This document shows positions 1 through 9,595 of a DNA stretch of 46,428 bases, one piece after another. The notes below the pieces were generated by a model. It did no database searches, was not told the origin of the DNA, and saw only the letters and a program-made list of their open reading frames with translations. Within the stretch, counting starts at the first letter, position 1; each line of letters starts with the position of its first letter. The stretch is from Cyclobacteriaceae bacterium (GTDB taxonomy: Bacteria > Bacteroidota > Bacteroidia > Cytophagales > Cyclobacteriaceae). The stretch spans positions 1 through 46,428 of the forward strand of contig JAHEGY010000024.1 in assembly GCA_024644875.1 (NCBI GenBank). Reading direction: 5' to 3'. The position numbers and the translations under genes were made by a program.

Positions 1-8
1 TTATCAAG

Positions 9-82
9 TGACCGACATAGGATTCAAACCTATAACCTCCTGATCCGTAGTCAAGTGCTCTATTCAGTTGAGCTAGTCGGCC
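9..82 (-). tRNA. tRNA-Arg (anticodon ACG)
   Basis: Read on the minus strand this 74-nt stretch folds as a full cloverleaf. The acceptor stem pairs GGCCGAC with GTCGGTC (one G-U pair) and is followed by discriminator A. The anticodon stem pairs CTTGA with TCAGG around the loop CTACGGA, which puts ACG at the anticodon. The T arm is ATAGG-TTTGAAT-CCTAT. ACG reads CGN arginine codons, with A34 presumably deaminated to inosine by TadA. The 3' CCA is not encoded: the next bases on the minus strand are CTT, so the CCA must be added after transcription. I checked the fold by hand. Confidence 0.95.
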
Positions 83-229
83 TTCAGCTGCAAATATAAT
101 CCCTATTTTTTTTTCGTGCTCAGAAAATCGGATTCTTTAACCCCTGTAAAACATACCCTCAAATTGTGAATAAATGTTAAAACCCTAAGATTCTGCAAAC
201 CATTTTATCTATACTGCTTCAAAATGTAT

Positions 230-237
230 TATCTTTG
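230..237 (+). promoter_or_regulatory. Bacteroidota promoter -7 element (TATCTTTG)
   Basis: An exact match to the TAnnTTTG -7 consensus used by the primary sigma factor of Bacteroidota. It lies 26 nt before the ATG of the outer-membrane protein gene at 264. No convincing TTTG -33 element is seen. The spacing would give a short leader of about 20 nt. Confidence 0.6.
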
Positions 238-263
238 TCGCCTTAAATTCTGAGAATAAATTT

Positions 264-1031
264 ATGAAAATGTCAAAAAGAGTTGGATTGCTGATGGTAA
301 TGGCCATGTTTATTTCAACAAGCTTTAGCATTGCGCAGGACGACCAGGATATAGAAGAAACGAATACGAAGAAATCTTTTGAGGGTGCGCGACCGGACCT
401 CCCCGGTGTGTTAGGCCTGGACCTGGGATTTGTGTGGGCTCCTGACCTTCCAAATGATATGTCCTCAAAACTCTGGCCTTCCATTTATTTCCGGGGTTAT
501 TATAAATGGGACCTATGGCTTGGTAAATCTAATTTCTCAGTTCATCCCGGTATCTCAGTTACTTCAGAAAAATATACATTCAAGGAAAACAGAAGCATAG
601 CCTCGGCTCCCGGTATCGATGGATATGAGACAGTCCTTATTGACCTGGATACCATTCTCCCGGCTGATGCGGATATTAAAAGGTCACAGTTTCATGCAGT
701 CTACCTGGGCATCCCTTTGGAGATCACCTATAATACAAACCGAGAATATCCCAAAAAATCTTTTAAGATCACTGTTGGCGCTAATTTTGATTTCAGGGTA
801 TCTTCCAAAACAAGGGTAAAATATAAGCAGGATGGTCAGAGAAAGATCAGTAAGCAAAAGGAAAAGTATGATACGGCCTGGTGGCGTGTAAATCTGACCG
901 GACGTTTTCAGTATTCAAGTTTTGGAGTTTTCTACAATTACAGCCTGACGCAATTGTTTGAAGAAGACAACGGACCGCTGGGGACTACCACTCAACCCAT
1001 GTCCTTCGGGATATCCTTTGATCTCTTTTAA
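264..1031 (+). CDS. Outer-membrane beta-barrel protein, PorT-like superfamily
   Basis: A 255-residue protein with an N-terminal signal peptide (basic start MKMSKR, hydrophobic core to about residue 24, probable cut near SIA/QDD). After a short acidic linker the body alternates polar and aromatic residues in the way of beta-strands, and it ends in a typical barrel strand with C-terminal phenylalanine (GISFDLF), the signal recognised by the Bam machinery. Length and pattern fit the small outer-membrane barrel family that includes PorT. I cannot tell a true type IX secretion PorT from a general small barrel protein. It is a single gene with its own -7 element upstream. The start at the first ATG is natural; the ATG two codons later would also leave a usable signal peptide. 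Confidence 0.65.
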   Translation: MKMSKRVGLLMVMAMFISTSFSIAQDDQDIEETNTKKSFEGARPDLPGVLGLDLGFVWAPDLPNDMSSKLWPSIYFRGYYKWDLWLGKSNFSVHPGISVTSEKYTFKENRSIASAPGIDGYETVLIDLDTILPADADIKRSQFHAVYLGIPLEITYNTNREYPKKSFKITVGANFDFRVSSKTRVKYKQDGQRKISKQKEKYDTAWWRVNLTGRFQYSSFGVFYNYSLTQLFEEDNGPLGTTTQPMSFGISFDLF

Positions 1032-1216
1032 GAGATCCCATTGAAATTATCCAGGAATTTGCGCACTGACTTTTAGTTGGACTTGAGAAGCATCAATAGT
1101 TAATAGTATTTTTCAACAATTGATAAGTGAATTATCCGGACTACTTAACAAGTAAATAATTGCCGATCAGAGCTCGAATTATTTCTGAAATTTCCTGACT
1201 CAAAAAACACAATATT

Positions 1217-1837
1217 TCAAACCAGAAAATACAGGCTGAAAAAGGAGATGAATAATCCCAGGGTAAATCCTGAATAGACTTCAACAGGGGTGTGTGCATC
1301 CAGGTACAGTCTTGCAGACATAATTATACCTGACAGAAGTACAACGGTCACCAATGCCCACATGAGGTTGTGTTCGGGAAAGATCAACGCGATCGATAAT
1401 AAAAAACCAACCATACACCCGGCACCGGCCGCGTGAACACTGATCTTAAAAAATATAGTAATGATAGTCAATACGGCCACCAGGAAACTGGCACCGATAA
1501 AAATGCTCAATATGAGGTCATTGATCTCTATCTTTGAGTGGAACAAATACGTTGTTATCCCATAAAAGATGGTGATAAATGTAAAAGGAATTACTCTTTC
1601 TGAGCGGTTCCTGAGTTTCATACTGGATATTGTCATTGTTGACCGCAATCCCAGGATACTTAACGCAGGAATTATAAAAGTCGTGATAAAAACCAGTAGA
1701 ATGATCATCAATGCAATCCTGCCGTATACTGGCTGGAGGGATTGAGGTAAAAAGAAAAGTAAGATCAACAACAATAGTGTAGGCATCAATAAAGGATGCA
1801 ATATATATGATATGAGGTTTGCCAGGATCCTGCCCAC
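1217..1837 (-). CDS. PAP2-like membrane phosphatase family protein
   Basis: A 206-residue integral membrane protein with about six hydrophobic segments. A degenerate type-2 phosphatidic acid phosphatase signature can be traced: K74-x6-R81 followed by VIP, then SVHAAG with H135 in the place of the usual SGH motif, then R176-x5-H182-x3-E186 in the place of SR-x5-H-x3-D. Such proteins dephosphorylate lipid phosphates at the membrane, but Ser in the SGH motif and the final Asp are not canonical, so activity is uncertain. The start is GTG. Its first base is the last base of the rpoN stop codon (TAGTG), so the two genes are probably translationally coupled. Confidence 0.6.
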   Translation of the reverse strand: MGRILANLISYILHPLLMPTLLLLILLFFLPQSLQPVYGRIALMIILLVFITTFIIPALSILGLRSTMTISSMKLRNRSERVIPFTFITIFYGITTYLFHSKIEINDLILSIFIGASFLVAVLTIITIFFKISVHAAGAGCMVGFLLSIALIFPEHNLMWALVTVVLLSGIIMSARLYLDAHTPVEVYSGFTLGLFISFFSLYFLV

Positions 1838-3282
1838 TATAACTCCTTCCTTAACCTGGCCACAGGGATATTCATTTGTTCCCTGTATTTGGCCACTGTT
1901 CTTCTCGCAATATTATATCCTTTTGCTTTCAAAAGCTTTTCCAGTTTATCATCTGAAAGGGGCTTACTCTTATCTTCATTATCGATCATATCTTTTAGAG
2001 ATTGCTTGACCTCCCTGCTGCTTACGTCCTCGCCTGAATCGGTACTGATTCCCTCAGAGAAGAAATACTTTAACTGGAATATCCCAAATTCGGTTTGTAT
2101 GGACTTGCTGTTGGCCACCCTGGAAACTGTGGATATATCCATATTTATCGTATTGGCTATATCTTTCAGGATCATGGGCCTCAATTTGCTTTCATCTCCG
2201 GTAAGGAAAAAATCATACTGAAAATTAACGATGGCCTGCATGGTGTTCAGCAAGGTCATCTGTCTTTGCTTTATGGCATCTATGAACCATTTTGCGGAGT
2301 CTAATTTCTGTTTAACGAAGGTTACCGTTTGCTTCAGCTTCTGATCCTTGGTCTTGCTTTTATCATATGCATCCAGCATGTCAGCATAGGATCTGCTGAT
2401 CCTTAATTCAGGTGCATTTCTTGAATTCAATGTCAACTCCAGTTTTCCATTGACATTCGTAAGAATGAAATCAGGCATTAAATATTGTGTCTTTACCATC
2501 CCCTCTGAGCTACTCCCGGGTTTGGGATTTAACTTAGTGATGACTGCCATGGCATCTTTCAGTGCCTCCTCATCTTCTATATTAAGTTTCTTTTTGATCT
2601 TATCGAAGTGCTTCTTGGTAAAATCATCATAGCTGGATTCCAGGATCCTGATGGCCAGCTGTACATCCCCGTTTTCTTCTTCTTCCTTCCTCCTTAACTG
2701 TATCAGTAAACATTCTTTCAGGTTACGGGCAGCTATCCCGGGCGGATCAAAATCCTGTATCTTCTCAAGTATCTCTTCCAGTTCTTCCAGTGTCGTTTCA
2801 ATATTCTGAGAAAAGGCCAGGTCGTTGATGATGGATTCCATTTCCCGTCGAATGTACCCATCACCCTCTATACTGCCAATTAGTTGTTCTGAAATGATCC
2901 TTTGTCTGGGATCCAGTTTCAGATAACCCAACTGATCTTTCAACTGATCGATAAAGGATTGTGCGCTGGCTATCGGGATTTCCTTATCCTCATCATCTCC
3001 TGATCCATCTCCCTGCATCTTATATCCGGAGTAATCATCCTGCAGGTAATCATCAAGACTTATTTCATCAGTAGAAGAATCAGTTGTTTCATCAAAATCC
3101 GCATCTTCAGAATTATCAACCTCATTCTGTTCCGGCCCTTCCTCTAATGCCGGGTTGGTTTCCAGCTCTTCTTCTATCCTGGTTTCAAGCTCTGTGGTGG
3201 GTATCTGCAATAGCTTTATGAACTGAATCTGTTGTGGAGACAGTTTTTGTGAAAGCGTTTGTGTCAACCCAAGTCTCTGCAT
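1837..3282 (-). CDS. rpoN: RNA polymerase sigma-54 factor
   Basis: A 481-residue sigma-54. Region I is glutamine- and leucine-rich at the N terminus (QTLSQKLSPQQIQFIKLLQ), which holds the polymerase silent until an AAA+ activator acts. Region II (about residues 45-95) is very acidic. The core-binding domain and helix-turn-helix follow, and the RpoN box (ARRTVAKYRE) is near residue 460, which reads the -24 element. The family is normally 470-500 residues, so it is complete. It is divergent from asnS, a gene order I associate with Bacteroidota, and is followed with a one-base overlap by the PAP2-like gene. A TATTTTTG -7 element lies 50 nt upstream of its ATG. No enhancer-binding activator gene is in the window. 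Confidence 0.97.
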   Translation of the reverse strand: MQRLGLTQTLSQKLSPQQIQFIKLLQIPTTELETRIEEELETNPALEEGPEQNEVDNSEDADFDETTDSSTDEISLDDYLQDDYSGYKMQGDGSGDDEDKEIPIASAQSFIDQLKDQLGYLKLDPRQRIISEQLIGSIEGDGYIRREMESIINDLAFSQNIETTLEELEEILEKIQDFDPPGIAARNLKECLLIQLRRKEEEENGDVQLAIRILESSYDDFTKKHFDKIKKKLNIEDEEALKDAMAVITKLNPKPGSSSEGMVKTQYLMPDFILTNVNGKLELTLNSRNAPELRISRSYADMLDAYDKSKTKDQKLKQTVTFVKQKLDSAKWFIDAIKQRQMTLLNTMQAIVNFQYDFFLTGDESKLRPMILKDIANTINMDISTVSRVANSKSIQTEFGIFQLKYFFSEGISTDSGEDVSSREVKQSLKDMIDNEDKSKPLSDDKLEKLLKAKGYNIARRTVAKYREQMNIPVARLRKEL

Positions 3283-3331
3283 TAATTATCGATAAATTTT
3301 ATGCCTGAAAATACCTTCATCAAATAATACC

Positions 3332-3339
3332 CAAAAATA
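3332..3339 (-). promoter_or_regulatory. Bacteroidota promoter -7 element upstream of rpoN
   Basis: On the minus strand this reads TATTTTTG, an exact TAnnTTTG match, 50 nt before the rpoN ATG. It sits in the 176-nt AT-rich divergent region between rpoN and asnS (3283-3458). I see no equally good element for asnS there; TTGCTTTG near 3383-3390 is the closest. Confidence 0.5.
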
Positions 3340-3458
3340 GAATATTTCTATAAATTCATTGATAAAAACCCTAATATATAGTTGCTTTGCGATCCAATTT
3401 AGGTTATCATATGAAATTTGTTTGATAACGAAAAAAACAAGGTTTTCATCTAATTAAC

Positions 3459-4916
3459 ATGAAAATAATGGATTACCAAAAGGTTAAAGCAATAAAAATA
3501 TTACAAGAACAGGAAGTAGGCAGTAAGGTAAAAGTAAACGGATGGGTCCGAACAAAGCGTGAAAGTAAAAATGTTGTATTTATCGCTATAAATGATGGAT
3601 CGATTATTTACAATCTTCAGATCGTTGCTGATCCTGCTGGCTTTGATGAGAACCTGATCAAAGATATCACTACAGGGGCCTGCCTGTCAGTTCAGGGGGA
3701 AGTAGTAGAATCTGCCGGGGGTGGGCAGAAGGTCGAATTACAGGCTGAAAAAATAGATCTGCTGGGTAAGGCTGATCCTGATGAATATCCCCTGCAACCG
3801 AAAAGGCACTCACTTGAGTTCCTGCGTGAGATCTCACATTTACGTCCGAGAACAAATACCTTCAGTGCGGTTTTCAGGGTAAGACATGCGATGTCTTATG
3901 CAGTTCATAAATTCTTTCATGAAAGAGGATTTTTCAACGTGCACACCCCGATAATTACTGCTTCAGATGCCGAAGGTGCCGGAGAAATGTTCAGAGTAAC
4001 CGCATTAGACATCGATAATCCAGCCAGAACGGAAACCGGGGAGGTTGATTATTCCATGGATTTCTTCGAGCGTGAAACCAACCTGACCGTCTCAGGCCAG
4101 CTTGAAGCTGAACTGTTTGCCCTGGCATTAACTGAAGTGTATACTTTTGGCCCAACATTCAGGGCTGAGAATTCAAATACCAGCAGGCATCTTGCAGAAT
4201 TCTGGATGATCGAGCCTGAGATGGCATTCTATGATCTTAATGATAATATGGATCTGGCCGAAGATTTCCTTAAATATATTATCCGGTATGTTCTGGAGCA
4301 CTGTAAGGAGGATATAGAATTTCTTAATAAACGGGCTATCGATGAGGATAAGATGAAGAAGATGGGAGAGCGCAGTGATATGACGCTCCTAGAACATCTT
4401 AACTTCGTCATCAATAATGACTTTGAAAGGATAACCTATACAGAAGCCATTAATATCCTGAGGAATTCGAAGCCCAATAAAAAGAAAAAGTTTCAGTTTA
4501 TTATCGAAGAATGGGGTGCCGACCTGCAATCGGAGCATGAACGATACCTTGTCGAAAAACATTTCAGGAAACCAGTGATCCTCTACGATTATCCTAAGGA
4601 AATTAAAGCCTTTTATATGCGGCAGAACGAGGATGGGAAGACGGTAAGGGCTATGGATATCCTGTTCCCGAGATTGGGAGAGATCGTTGGCGGTTCTCAG
4701 CGGGAGGAACGTATGGATAAGCTGACCCAGCGGATGAAGGAATGCGGGATCAGTGAAGAGGAACTGTGGTGGTTCATGGATACCCGCCGTTTTGGGACAG
4801 CACCGCATAGTGGATTTGGCCTGGGTTTTGAACGCTTTATCCAGTTTGTGACAGGAATAGGAAATATTCGGGATGTGATACCCTTCCCAAGGGCCAGGGG
4901 TATGGCTGAATTTTAA
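3459..4916 (+). CDS. asnS: Asparaginyl-tRNA synthetase
   Basis: A class IIb aminoacyl-tRNA synthetase of 485 residues that charges tRNA-Asn in the cytoplasm. The N-terminal OB-fold anticodon-binding domain begins at [13 protein letters not shown] (about residues 27-39). The catalytic domain shows motif 2 ([15 protein letters not shown]) and motif 3 ([12 protein letters not shown]) and ends with the family's RARGMAEF. These are AsnRS rather than AspRS features. Two in-frame ATGs lie three codons apart (3459 and 3468); either could be used and no Shine-Dalgarno site decides between them. It is divergent from rpoN and convergent with the small T9SS gene, 9 nt away. Confidence 0.96.
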   Translation: MKIMDYQKVKAIKILQEQEVGSKVKVNGWVRTKRESKNVVFIAINDGSIIYNLQIVADPAGFDENLIKDITTGACLSVQGEVVESAGGGQKVELQAEKIDLLGKADPDEYPLQPKRHSLEFLREISHLRPRTNTFSAVFRVRHAMSYAVHKFFHERGFFNVHTPIITASDAEGAGEMFRVTALDIDNPARTETGEVDYSMDFFERETNLTVSGQLEAELFALALTEVYTFGPTFRAENSNTSRHLAEFWMIEPEMAFYDLNDNMDLAEDFLKYIIRYVLEHCKEDIEFLNKRAIDEDKMKKMGERSDMTLLEHLNFVINNDFERITYTEAINILRNSKPNKKKKFQFIIEEWGADLQSEHERYLVEKHFRKPVILYDYPKEIKAFYMRQNEDGKTVRAMDILFPRLGEIVGGSQREERMDKLTQRMKECGISEEELWWFMDTRRFGTAPHSGFGLGFERFIQFVTGIGNIRDVIPFPRARGMAEF

Positions 4917-4925
4917 TAATTTTTG

Positions 4926-5306
4926 TTATTTCACCTTATGGAACTTGAAGGCCTTGTTAAAGCGCTTGATGGGGTCTTTGATCATTAATAAATAATACCC
5001 GGGAGGAAAATCTTCCACTTTGATCCTGTAGCTGTTCGTTTCAATTTCTTCGAGATCAAAGGAAAGAGAATTACCTATTATATTGAAGAGCTCCATCTCT
5101 ATATTCTCCAGCTCAGAGTTATGAATTTTGATGTAAATATATTCAACGGCCGGATTGGGGAATATTTCAATTTTGTTTTTGGCGGTAGATTCATCATCCT
5201 GAAGATATGGCAACGACACACTTTGCTCCTTTGCTAATGCTGACTGGGCAGTCGCAATTCCAAAGAGTAAGAAATATGTAAGAGCAAAGAGTAGAAGTTT
5301 CTTCAT
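4926..5306 (-). CDS. Minimal secreted protein with T9SS type A sorting domain
   Basis: A 126-residue protein. A Sec signal peptide (MKKLLLFALTYFLLFG, cut near ATA/QSA) is followed by only about 25 residues of polar linker and then directly by a type A C-terminal sorting domain, beginning at IEIFPNPAVEYIYI and carrying the GYYLLMI and KAFKFHKV blocks that end this domain. The domain directs passage through the type IX secretion system, after which it is normally cut off and the cargo attached to surface lipopolysaccharide. Here almost no cargo exists. It could be a remnant of a longer protein, but the frame is open and the signal peptide intact, which argues for a genuine small family. It is convergent with asnS. 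The 183 nt upstream (5307-5489) hold no clear element. Confidence 0.8.
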   Translation of the reverse strand: MKKLLLFALTYFLLFGIATAQSALAKEQSVSLPYLQDDESTAKNKIEIFPNPAVEYIYIKIHNSELENIEMELFNIIGNSLSFDLEEIETNSYRIKVEDFPPGYYLLMIKDPIKRFNKAFKFHKVK

Positions 5307-5489
5307 AGGCTAATTTCCAAATTCATATCTATCTTATATCTTAAAACAAGCAAATTTCGTTCCAAAAACCAGCACAATTCTTATCTTATAAATCAAGGCT
5401 GGTAATACAAATAATAACGTGAAAACACGGCTTTGGTTTGCACAATACCAATTTATAAGAAAAAAAAGAAAAAAGATAAGAAAAGTGCA

Positions 5490-6989
5490 TTATTTTTTTA
5501 CCTGAAGAAAGGCTTGTGGGATTTCCTTAAGGATATCTGAGGCGATCATTCCTTCTCTCCCCAATTTGGCTTCAGCCAGGTCACCTGCCAGTCCGTGGAG
5601 GTAGGTTCCCAGCATGGCGGCTTCAGAAGGCCTGTAATTCTGAGCCAGTAGCCCTGTAATCATTCCGGTAAGAACATCGCCGCTCCCGCCTGTAGCCATC
5701 CCCGGATTTCCGGTTGTATTGAACAATATCCTTCCGTCAGGCAAGGAAATAGAAGAATTTGCGCCTTTCAGAATGACTACCACCTTATATTTCTGTGAAA
5801 ATTTCCGTTGCATTTCAAGCCTGTCAAAATGATTGTTGCAGGGTTCTGTTATGCGTTCAAATTCTTTCAGATGAGGGGTGAGGATACTACCTTCTGGCAA
5901 TTTTTCAAGCAGAAACCTGTTTTTGCCGATAATATTTATGGCATCGGCATCAATAGCCATTGGATTGGTATGATTTTCCAGCAATTTATATAGCATCCTG
6001 GTAGTTTCCGGATGGGTTCCAATACCTGGTCCCATTCCTACCACACTATAGGGTGTAAGATCCGGAAATTGTGTAAGGTAGTCCTTCTGACTATCGACTG
6101 TTACCATAGCTTCAGGAACAGCAGTTTGGATAATATTATATCCGCATTGAGGTATCTGCATAGTAAGTAATCCGGCCCCTGTCCTCATACATGCCCTGGC
6201 AGCAAGCACAGCAGCGCCCATTTTACCCATACTCCCCGATAAAATTATTGCTTTGCCGAAATCCCCCTTATGGGCAAATTTCCTTCTTTCCCTGATCATT
6301 TTCTTCACCATCCCGCTGGTCAGCATATAATTGGAACTTGGGGTATTTTCTATAAATTCCCTGTTCAGGCCAATATTGACAGCTACCCATGCCCCAACAT
6401 ATTTTTCATTTTCAGGAATCAGAAAAGCCAATTTAGGCGTCTGAAAGGTTATTGTTAAACTGGGTGTAACAATCGCTCCTTTCTGGCTGGGGGTATCAGT
6501 GAATAAACCTGAGGCAATGTCAATAGACACGATATGTTTGGCTTTTTCATTGATCTCAGATATCACCTGGGCAAATATTCCTTCTACGGGCCTGGTAAGC
6601 CCTGATCCAAATATGGCATCTATAACCACGTCATCTTCTGTGAAAACCGGGAATTTCCCCTTGTCCGTGATCAATTCAGGCTCATGAATTTTTTTCAGCC
6701 TTTCGAGGTTGGTCAAAAAATCCGGTGAGCCTTTATCCTTGAAATTGACCAGATAAGCCTGAATATTATATTTCTTCTGTATTAAGATCCTGGCAACAGC
6801 CAGCCCATCCCCACCATTATTCCCGGTTCCGCAAAAAATATGAATTGTCCTCCTGGAATGGAAATGTTCTGTAAAGAATTTAACGAATGCTTGCGAAGCC
6901 CTTTCCATCAGATCGATGGAGGCAATAGGTTCATTTTTTATGGTATAGGCATCAGCTTCTCTCGTCTCGGCAGCAGCAAGGATTTTCAT
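5490..6989 (-). CDS. nnrD/nnrE: Bifunctional NAD(P)H-hydrate epimerase / ADP-dependent dehydratase
   Basis: A 499-residue fusion that repairs damaged nicotinamide cofactors. The N-terminal YjeF-type epimerase domain (about 1-220) interconverts R and S NAD(P)HX and shows GTGNNGGDGLAVAR at about 54-67. The C-terminal ribokinase-fold dehydratase domain (about 230-495) converts S-NAD(P)HX back to NAD(P)H and shows MGPGIG near 318 and GGSGDVLTGM near 433, whose Asp is the expected catalytic base. Length is normal for the bacterial fusion. It is a single gene in a 5.4-9.6 kb minus-strand run; the 106 nt between it and leuA show no clear signals. Housekeeping metabolite-repair enzyme. Confidence 0.95.
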   Translation of the reverse strand: MKILAAAETREADAYTIKNEPIASIDLMERASQAFVKFFTEHFHSRRTIHIFCGTGNNGGDGLAVARILIQKKYNIQAYLVNFKDKGSPDFLTNLERLKKIHEPELITDKGKFPVFTEDDVVIDAIFGSGLTRPVEGIFAQVISEINEKAKHIVSIDIASGLFTDTPSQKGAIVTPSLTITFQTPKLAFLIPENEKYVGAWVAVNIGLNREFIENTPSSNYMLTSGMVKKMIRERRKFAHKGDFGKAIILSGSMGKMGAAVLAARACMRTGAGLLTMQIPQCGYNIIQTAVPEAMVTVDSQKDYLTQFPDLTPYSVVGMGPGIGTHPETTRMLYKLLENHTNPMAIDADAINIIGKNRFLLEKLPEGSILTPHLKEFERITEPCNNHFDRLEMQRKFSQKYKVVVILKGANSSISLPDGRILFNTTGNPGMATGGSGDVLTGMITGLLAQNYRPSEAAMLGTYLHGLAGDLAEAKLGREGMIASDILKEIPQAFLQVKK

Positions 6990-7095
6990 ACCTACAATTT
7001 AGGTAAAAAATCAAAAAAATATAAACTCATTCCGATTTGTAATGACAAAGAAAAAATTAAGCAGGATTTAGACCCGGTGGTATTTTAATATTATA

Positions 7096-8259
7096 CTATT
7101 TTTTAAGCTCCGGCTCTATCTCGTTTATTAAGTTGATAAGATCTTTGTCATTAACTTCTTTTTGAGAATCAGCCAGAACCAGGAACTTGTCATAGATCTT
7201 TATCAGTTCTTCTTTTTCAAAAGTATAGCCCAACTTTTCCAGCCTGTGGAGCAGGGCATGCTTGCCACTTCGGGCTGTCAGGACAATGCTAGATGGCATG
7301 GAACCCACAATGACCGGATCGATGACTTCATAATTTTCCCTGTTCTTCAGGAATCCATCCTGGTGTATACCTGAAGAGTGCGCAAATGCATTCTTGCCAA
7401 CTATGGCTTTATTCGCCTGTACCGGCATGCGCATCATTTTGGATACCAGATCGCTTGTCGGACAGATCTGCTCTGTATTTATATTAGTCGTCAGTCCAAG
7501 GTGTTTATGACTGTAAAGGATCATGACAGTTTCTTCCAGGGAGGTATTACCTGCCCTTTCACCCACGCCATTCATAGTTACTTCGGCCTGCCTTGCCCCA
7601 TTAACCAGTCCGGCTATCGTATTGGATGTAGCCAGTCCAAGATCATTATGACAATGCACGGCAATTCTGGCCTTGTGAATATTGGGTACCTGTTCAACCA
7701 GGTACTTGATCTTTTCTCCAAACACCCAGGGCAAATTATATCCTGTGGTATCAGGAATATTCACCACAGTGGCCCCGGCATCGATCACAGATTCTATCAT
7801 ATTACAGAGATATTCAAGGTTAGCCCTTCCGGCATCCTCTGCGTAGAACTGGACATCTTCAACATGTTTTTTTGCATATTTAACAGCCCTCACACCTTGT
7901 TCCAGGATCTTATCCCTGGTACTCTTCAGCTTGGTATATATATGAAGATCGGAGGACCCAATTCCAGTATGTATTCTCTTTCTTTTAGCATATTTTAAAG
8001 CTGCAGCCGCTGCATCAATATCCTTTTCCAATGCCCTTGTCAAACCGCATATGATGGGTACTGATATGGCTTTAGAAATTTCAACAACGGAGTTAAAATC
8101 ACCCGGGCTGGAAATGGGGAATCCAGCCTCCAAAACATCCACTCCCAGGGCTTCCAGTGCTTTTGCTACCTCAATTTTTTCTGCTGTATTTAACTGACAC
8201 CCAGGCACCTGCTCTCCATCTCTAAGTGTTGTGTCAAAAATATATACTCTGTCGTTCAT
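7096..8259 (-). CDS. leuA: 2-isopropylmalate synthase, short form without the regulatory domain
   Basis: A 387-residue protein of the DRE-TIM metallolyase family that condenses acetyl-CoA with 2-oxoisovalerate in leucine synthesis. The N terminus has [15 protein letters not shown] (metal-binding Asp and catalytic Arg), the barrel has the HCHND metal site, and [13 protein letters not shown] follows. The alpha-isopropylmalate signatures fit better than those of homocitrate or citramalate synthase, which cannot be fully excluded from sequence alone. Full LeuA enzymes are about 510 residues and end in an allosteric LeuA dimer domain that binds leucine. This protein stops where that domain would begin, as seen in other short LeuA proteins, so feedback by leucine through it is not expected. 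No other leucine gene is nearby. Confidence 0.88.
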   Translation of the reverse strand: MNDRVYIFDTTLRDGEQVPGCQLNTAEKIEVAKALEALGVDVLEAGFPISSPGDFNSVVEISKAISVPIICGLTRALEKDIDAAAAALKYAKRKRIHTGIGSSDLHIYTKLKSTRDKILEQGVRAVKYAKKHVEDVQFYAEDAGRANLEYLCNMIESVIDAGATVVNIPDTTGYNLPWVFGEKIKYLVEQVPNIHKARIAVHCHNDLGLATSNTIAGLVNGARQAEVTMNGVGERAGNTSLEETVMILYSHKHLGLTTNINTEQICPTSDLVSKMMRMPVQANKAIVGKNAFAHSSGIHQDGFLKNRENYEVIDPVIVGSMPSSIVLTARSGKHALLHRLEKLGYTFEKEELIKIYDKFLVLADSQKEVNDKDLINLINEIEPELKK

Positions 8260-8380
8260 TATAAATTCATTAATATGAAACTGTGAATTATGCTGTTCAA
8301 GACACTAAAATTCCAATTTTTTTTACTATTTCTGAAGGAATTCTAAAAATATTTTGGAATTGCTCCCTTTTGAATTGTAT

Positions 8381-9595
8381 TTATTCTGAAGAACCATTCA
8401 CCGGCTCTGCCAGTTTTCCTGTGAATACAATGGCACCCGTATATTTCTCCCGTACTATGAATATAAAAGGTTTGTCAACCAGATATGCCGGATCCTTAAA
8501 TGTAAGTTCGAGTTCGGTCTGAGCACCATCTAAATCTTTTCCAATGTTAAAATGGGATTTGTGTATAAAATCAGAAATAAAAAGATTATGAGTAGGATAA
8601 TATCCTTCAATAACCGTTAATGGCCCTGTCAATCCAAATTCCGGGAAAAGATCTTTTAGCCTTACCTCTGAATTGATCTCGAAATCAGGCAGTATCAGAT
8701 CTTCATTTGATTCAGTGGCCTGGTCTATATATTCCTTTACGATACCCGGATTCAGGTTTTCAATCATTTTATTCAGTGCATCGAATTTATGAGGAATCAT
8801 CATGGTCAGGTTAAACTGTCCTTTCCCTAAAGGTATATCAATCAACACGAAGTCTTCATGAACATATTTATTATAGACTCCTTCTTTAAGGTTAAGTCCT
8901 GCACATTCAAACCGGTCACCATCCAGGGTATTAAAAACCACGGGACCTGAAATCACTTTTTCAAAGGGTAATGCCTTGCTGATATCAAAATACAGTAAAT
9001 TGATAATATACGATTTGTCAGCAGGGATTATGGTATCAACTACCTGATGAATTTTGCCAAATGTTCTATTCTCAGCCCACTGGTTGATTTTTTTCAGATT
9101 CTTAGGATTCCCAAAGTTCAGATAATTCACATCAGCATCATAATAGGCCATTATCTGATCACTGGATTGGGGACTGAACTCATTCTGAAAATTGATCCAA
9201 ATGCTATTGCCGTTCTCGAATCGTACATCCAGGTCCACATAATTCAACATCCTGCCCAACTCATAATATGACTTATTGATCTCGATATCACGTACCTCAC
9301 TAATCTTCAGGAAGCTCTTCAACTCTTCTTTTGGCCTGAGTTCCAGGATATTCAAAGACATCCCTATGCCATTTCCAACACCCAGGGAGGAAAAAAGTAT
9401 ATTTTCCTTAGGCGCATTCCTGTCCAGCATTCTTAATAATTCAAAAGAGAATTCGTTGGAAGATTTTAAAAGGATCTCCTCTTCATAGGTGAGTGGTCTG
9501 ATCGAATGCAATCCATTGGGATCCGATGGTTCGGTCACACAGGATATGCCCATAACCAGAAATATTAATATGCCTATGAAATGAATTCTCATCAT
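8381..9595 (-). CDS. Serpin-family lipoprotein with an atypical reactive loop
   Basis: A 404-residue protein with a lipoprotein signal peptide (lipobox GISC, Cys19) and a serpin fold downstream. The family landmarks are readable: NILFSSLGVGNGIGMSLN near 65-82 (usual NIFFSPLSI), the IINLLYF strand near 197, LPDFEI near 302, and the C-terminal DKPFIFIVREKYTGAIVFTGK near 374-394. Inhibitory serpins carry a small-residue hinge (GTEAAAAT) before the cleaved bond. Here the region (about 353-373) reads DLDGAQTELELTF and is about four residues shorter, so loop insertion and protease trapping look doubtful. It is presumably on an outer or inner membrane facing the periplasm or outside. The 121 nt before leuA, downstream of this gene, hold no clear terminator. 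Confidence 0.85.
   Translation of the reverse strand: MMRIHFIGILIFLVMGISCVTEPSDPNGLHSIRPLTYEEEILLKSSNEFSFELLRMLDRNAPKENILFSSLGVGNGIGMSLNILELRPKEELKSFLKISEVRDIEINKSYYELGRMLNYVDLDVRFENGNSIWINFQNEFSPQSSDQIMAYYDADVNYLNFGNPKNLKKINQWAENRTFGKIHQVVDTIIPADKSYIINLLYFDISKALPFEKVISGPVVFNTLDGDRFECAGLNLKEGVYNKYVHEDFVLIDIPLGKGQFNLTMMIPHKFDALNKMIENLNPGIVKEYIDQATESNEDLILPDFEINSEVRLKDLFPEFGLTGPLTVIEGYYPTHNLFISDFIHKSHFNIGKDLDGAQTELELTFKDPAYLVDKPFIFIVREKYTGAIVFTGKLAEPVNGSSE

Noticed and set aside
4389-4808. Minus-strand open frame of 139 codons
   Set aside because: Antisense to asnS catalytic domain sequence with clear motifs on the other strand.
7378-7998. Plus-strand open frame of 206 codons
   Set aside because: It lies wholly antisense to leuA, is rich in His, Cys and Ile in an unnatural way and matches no family; it is a shadow of the leuA codons.
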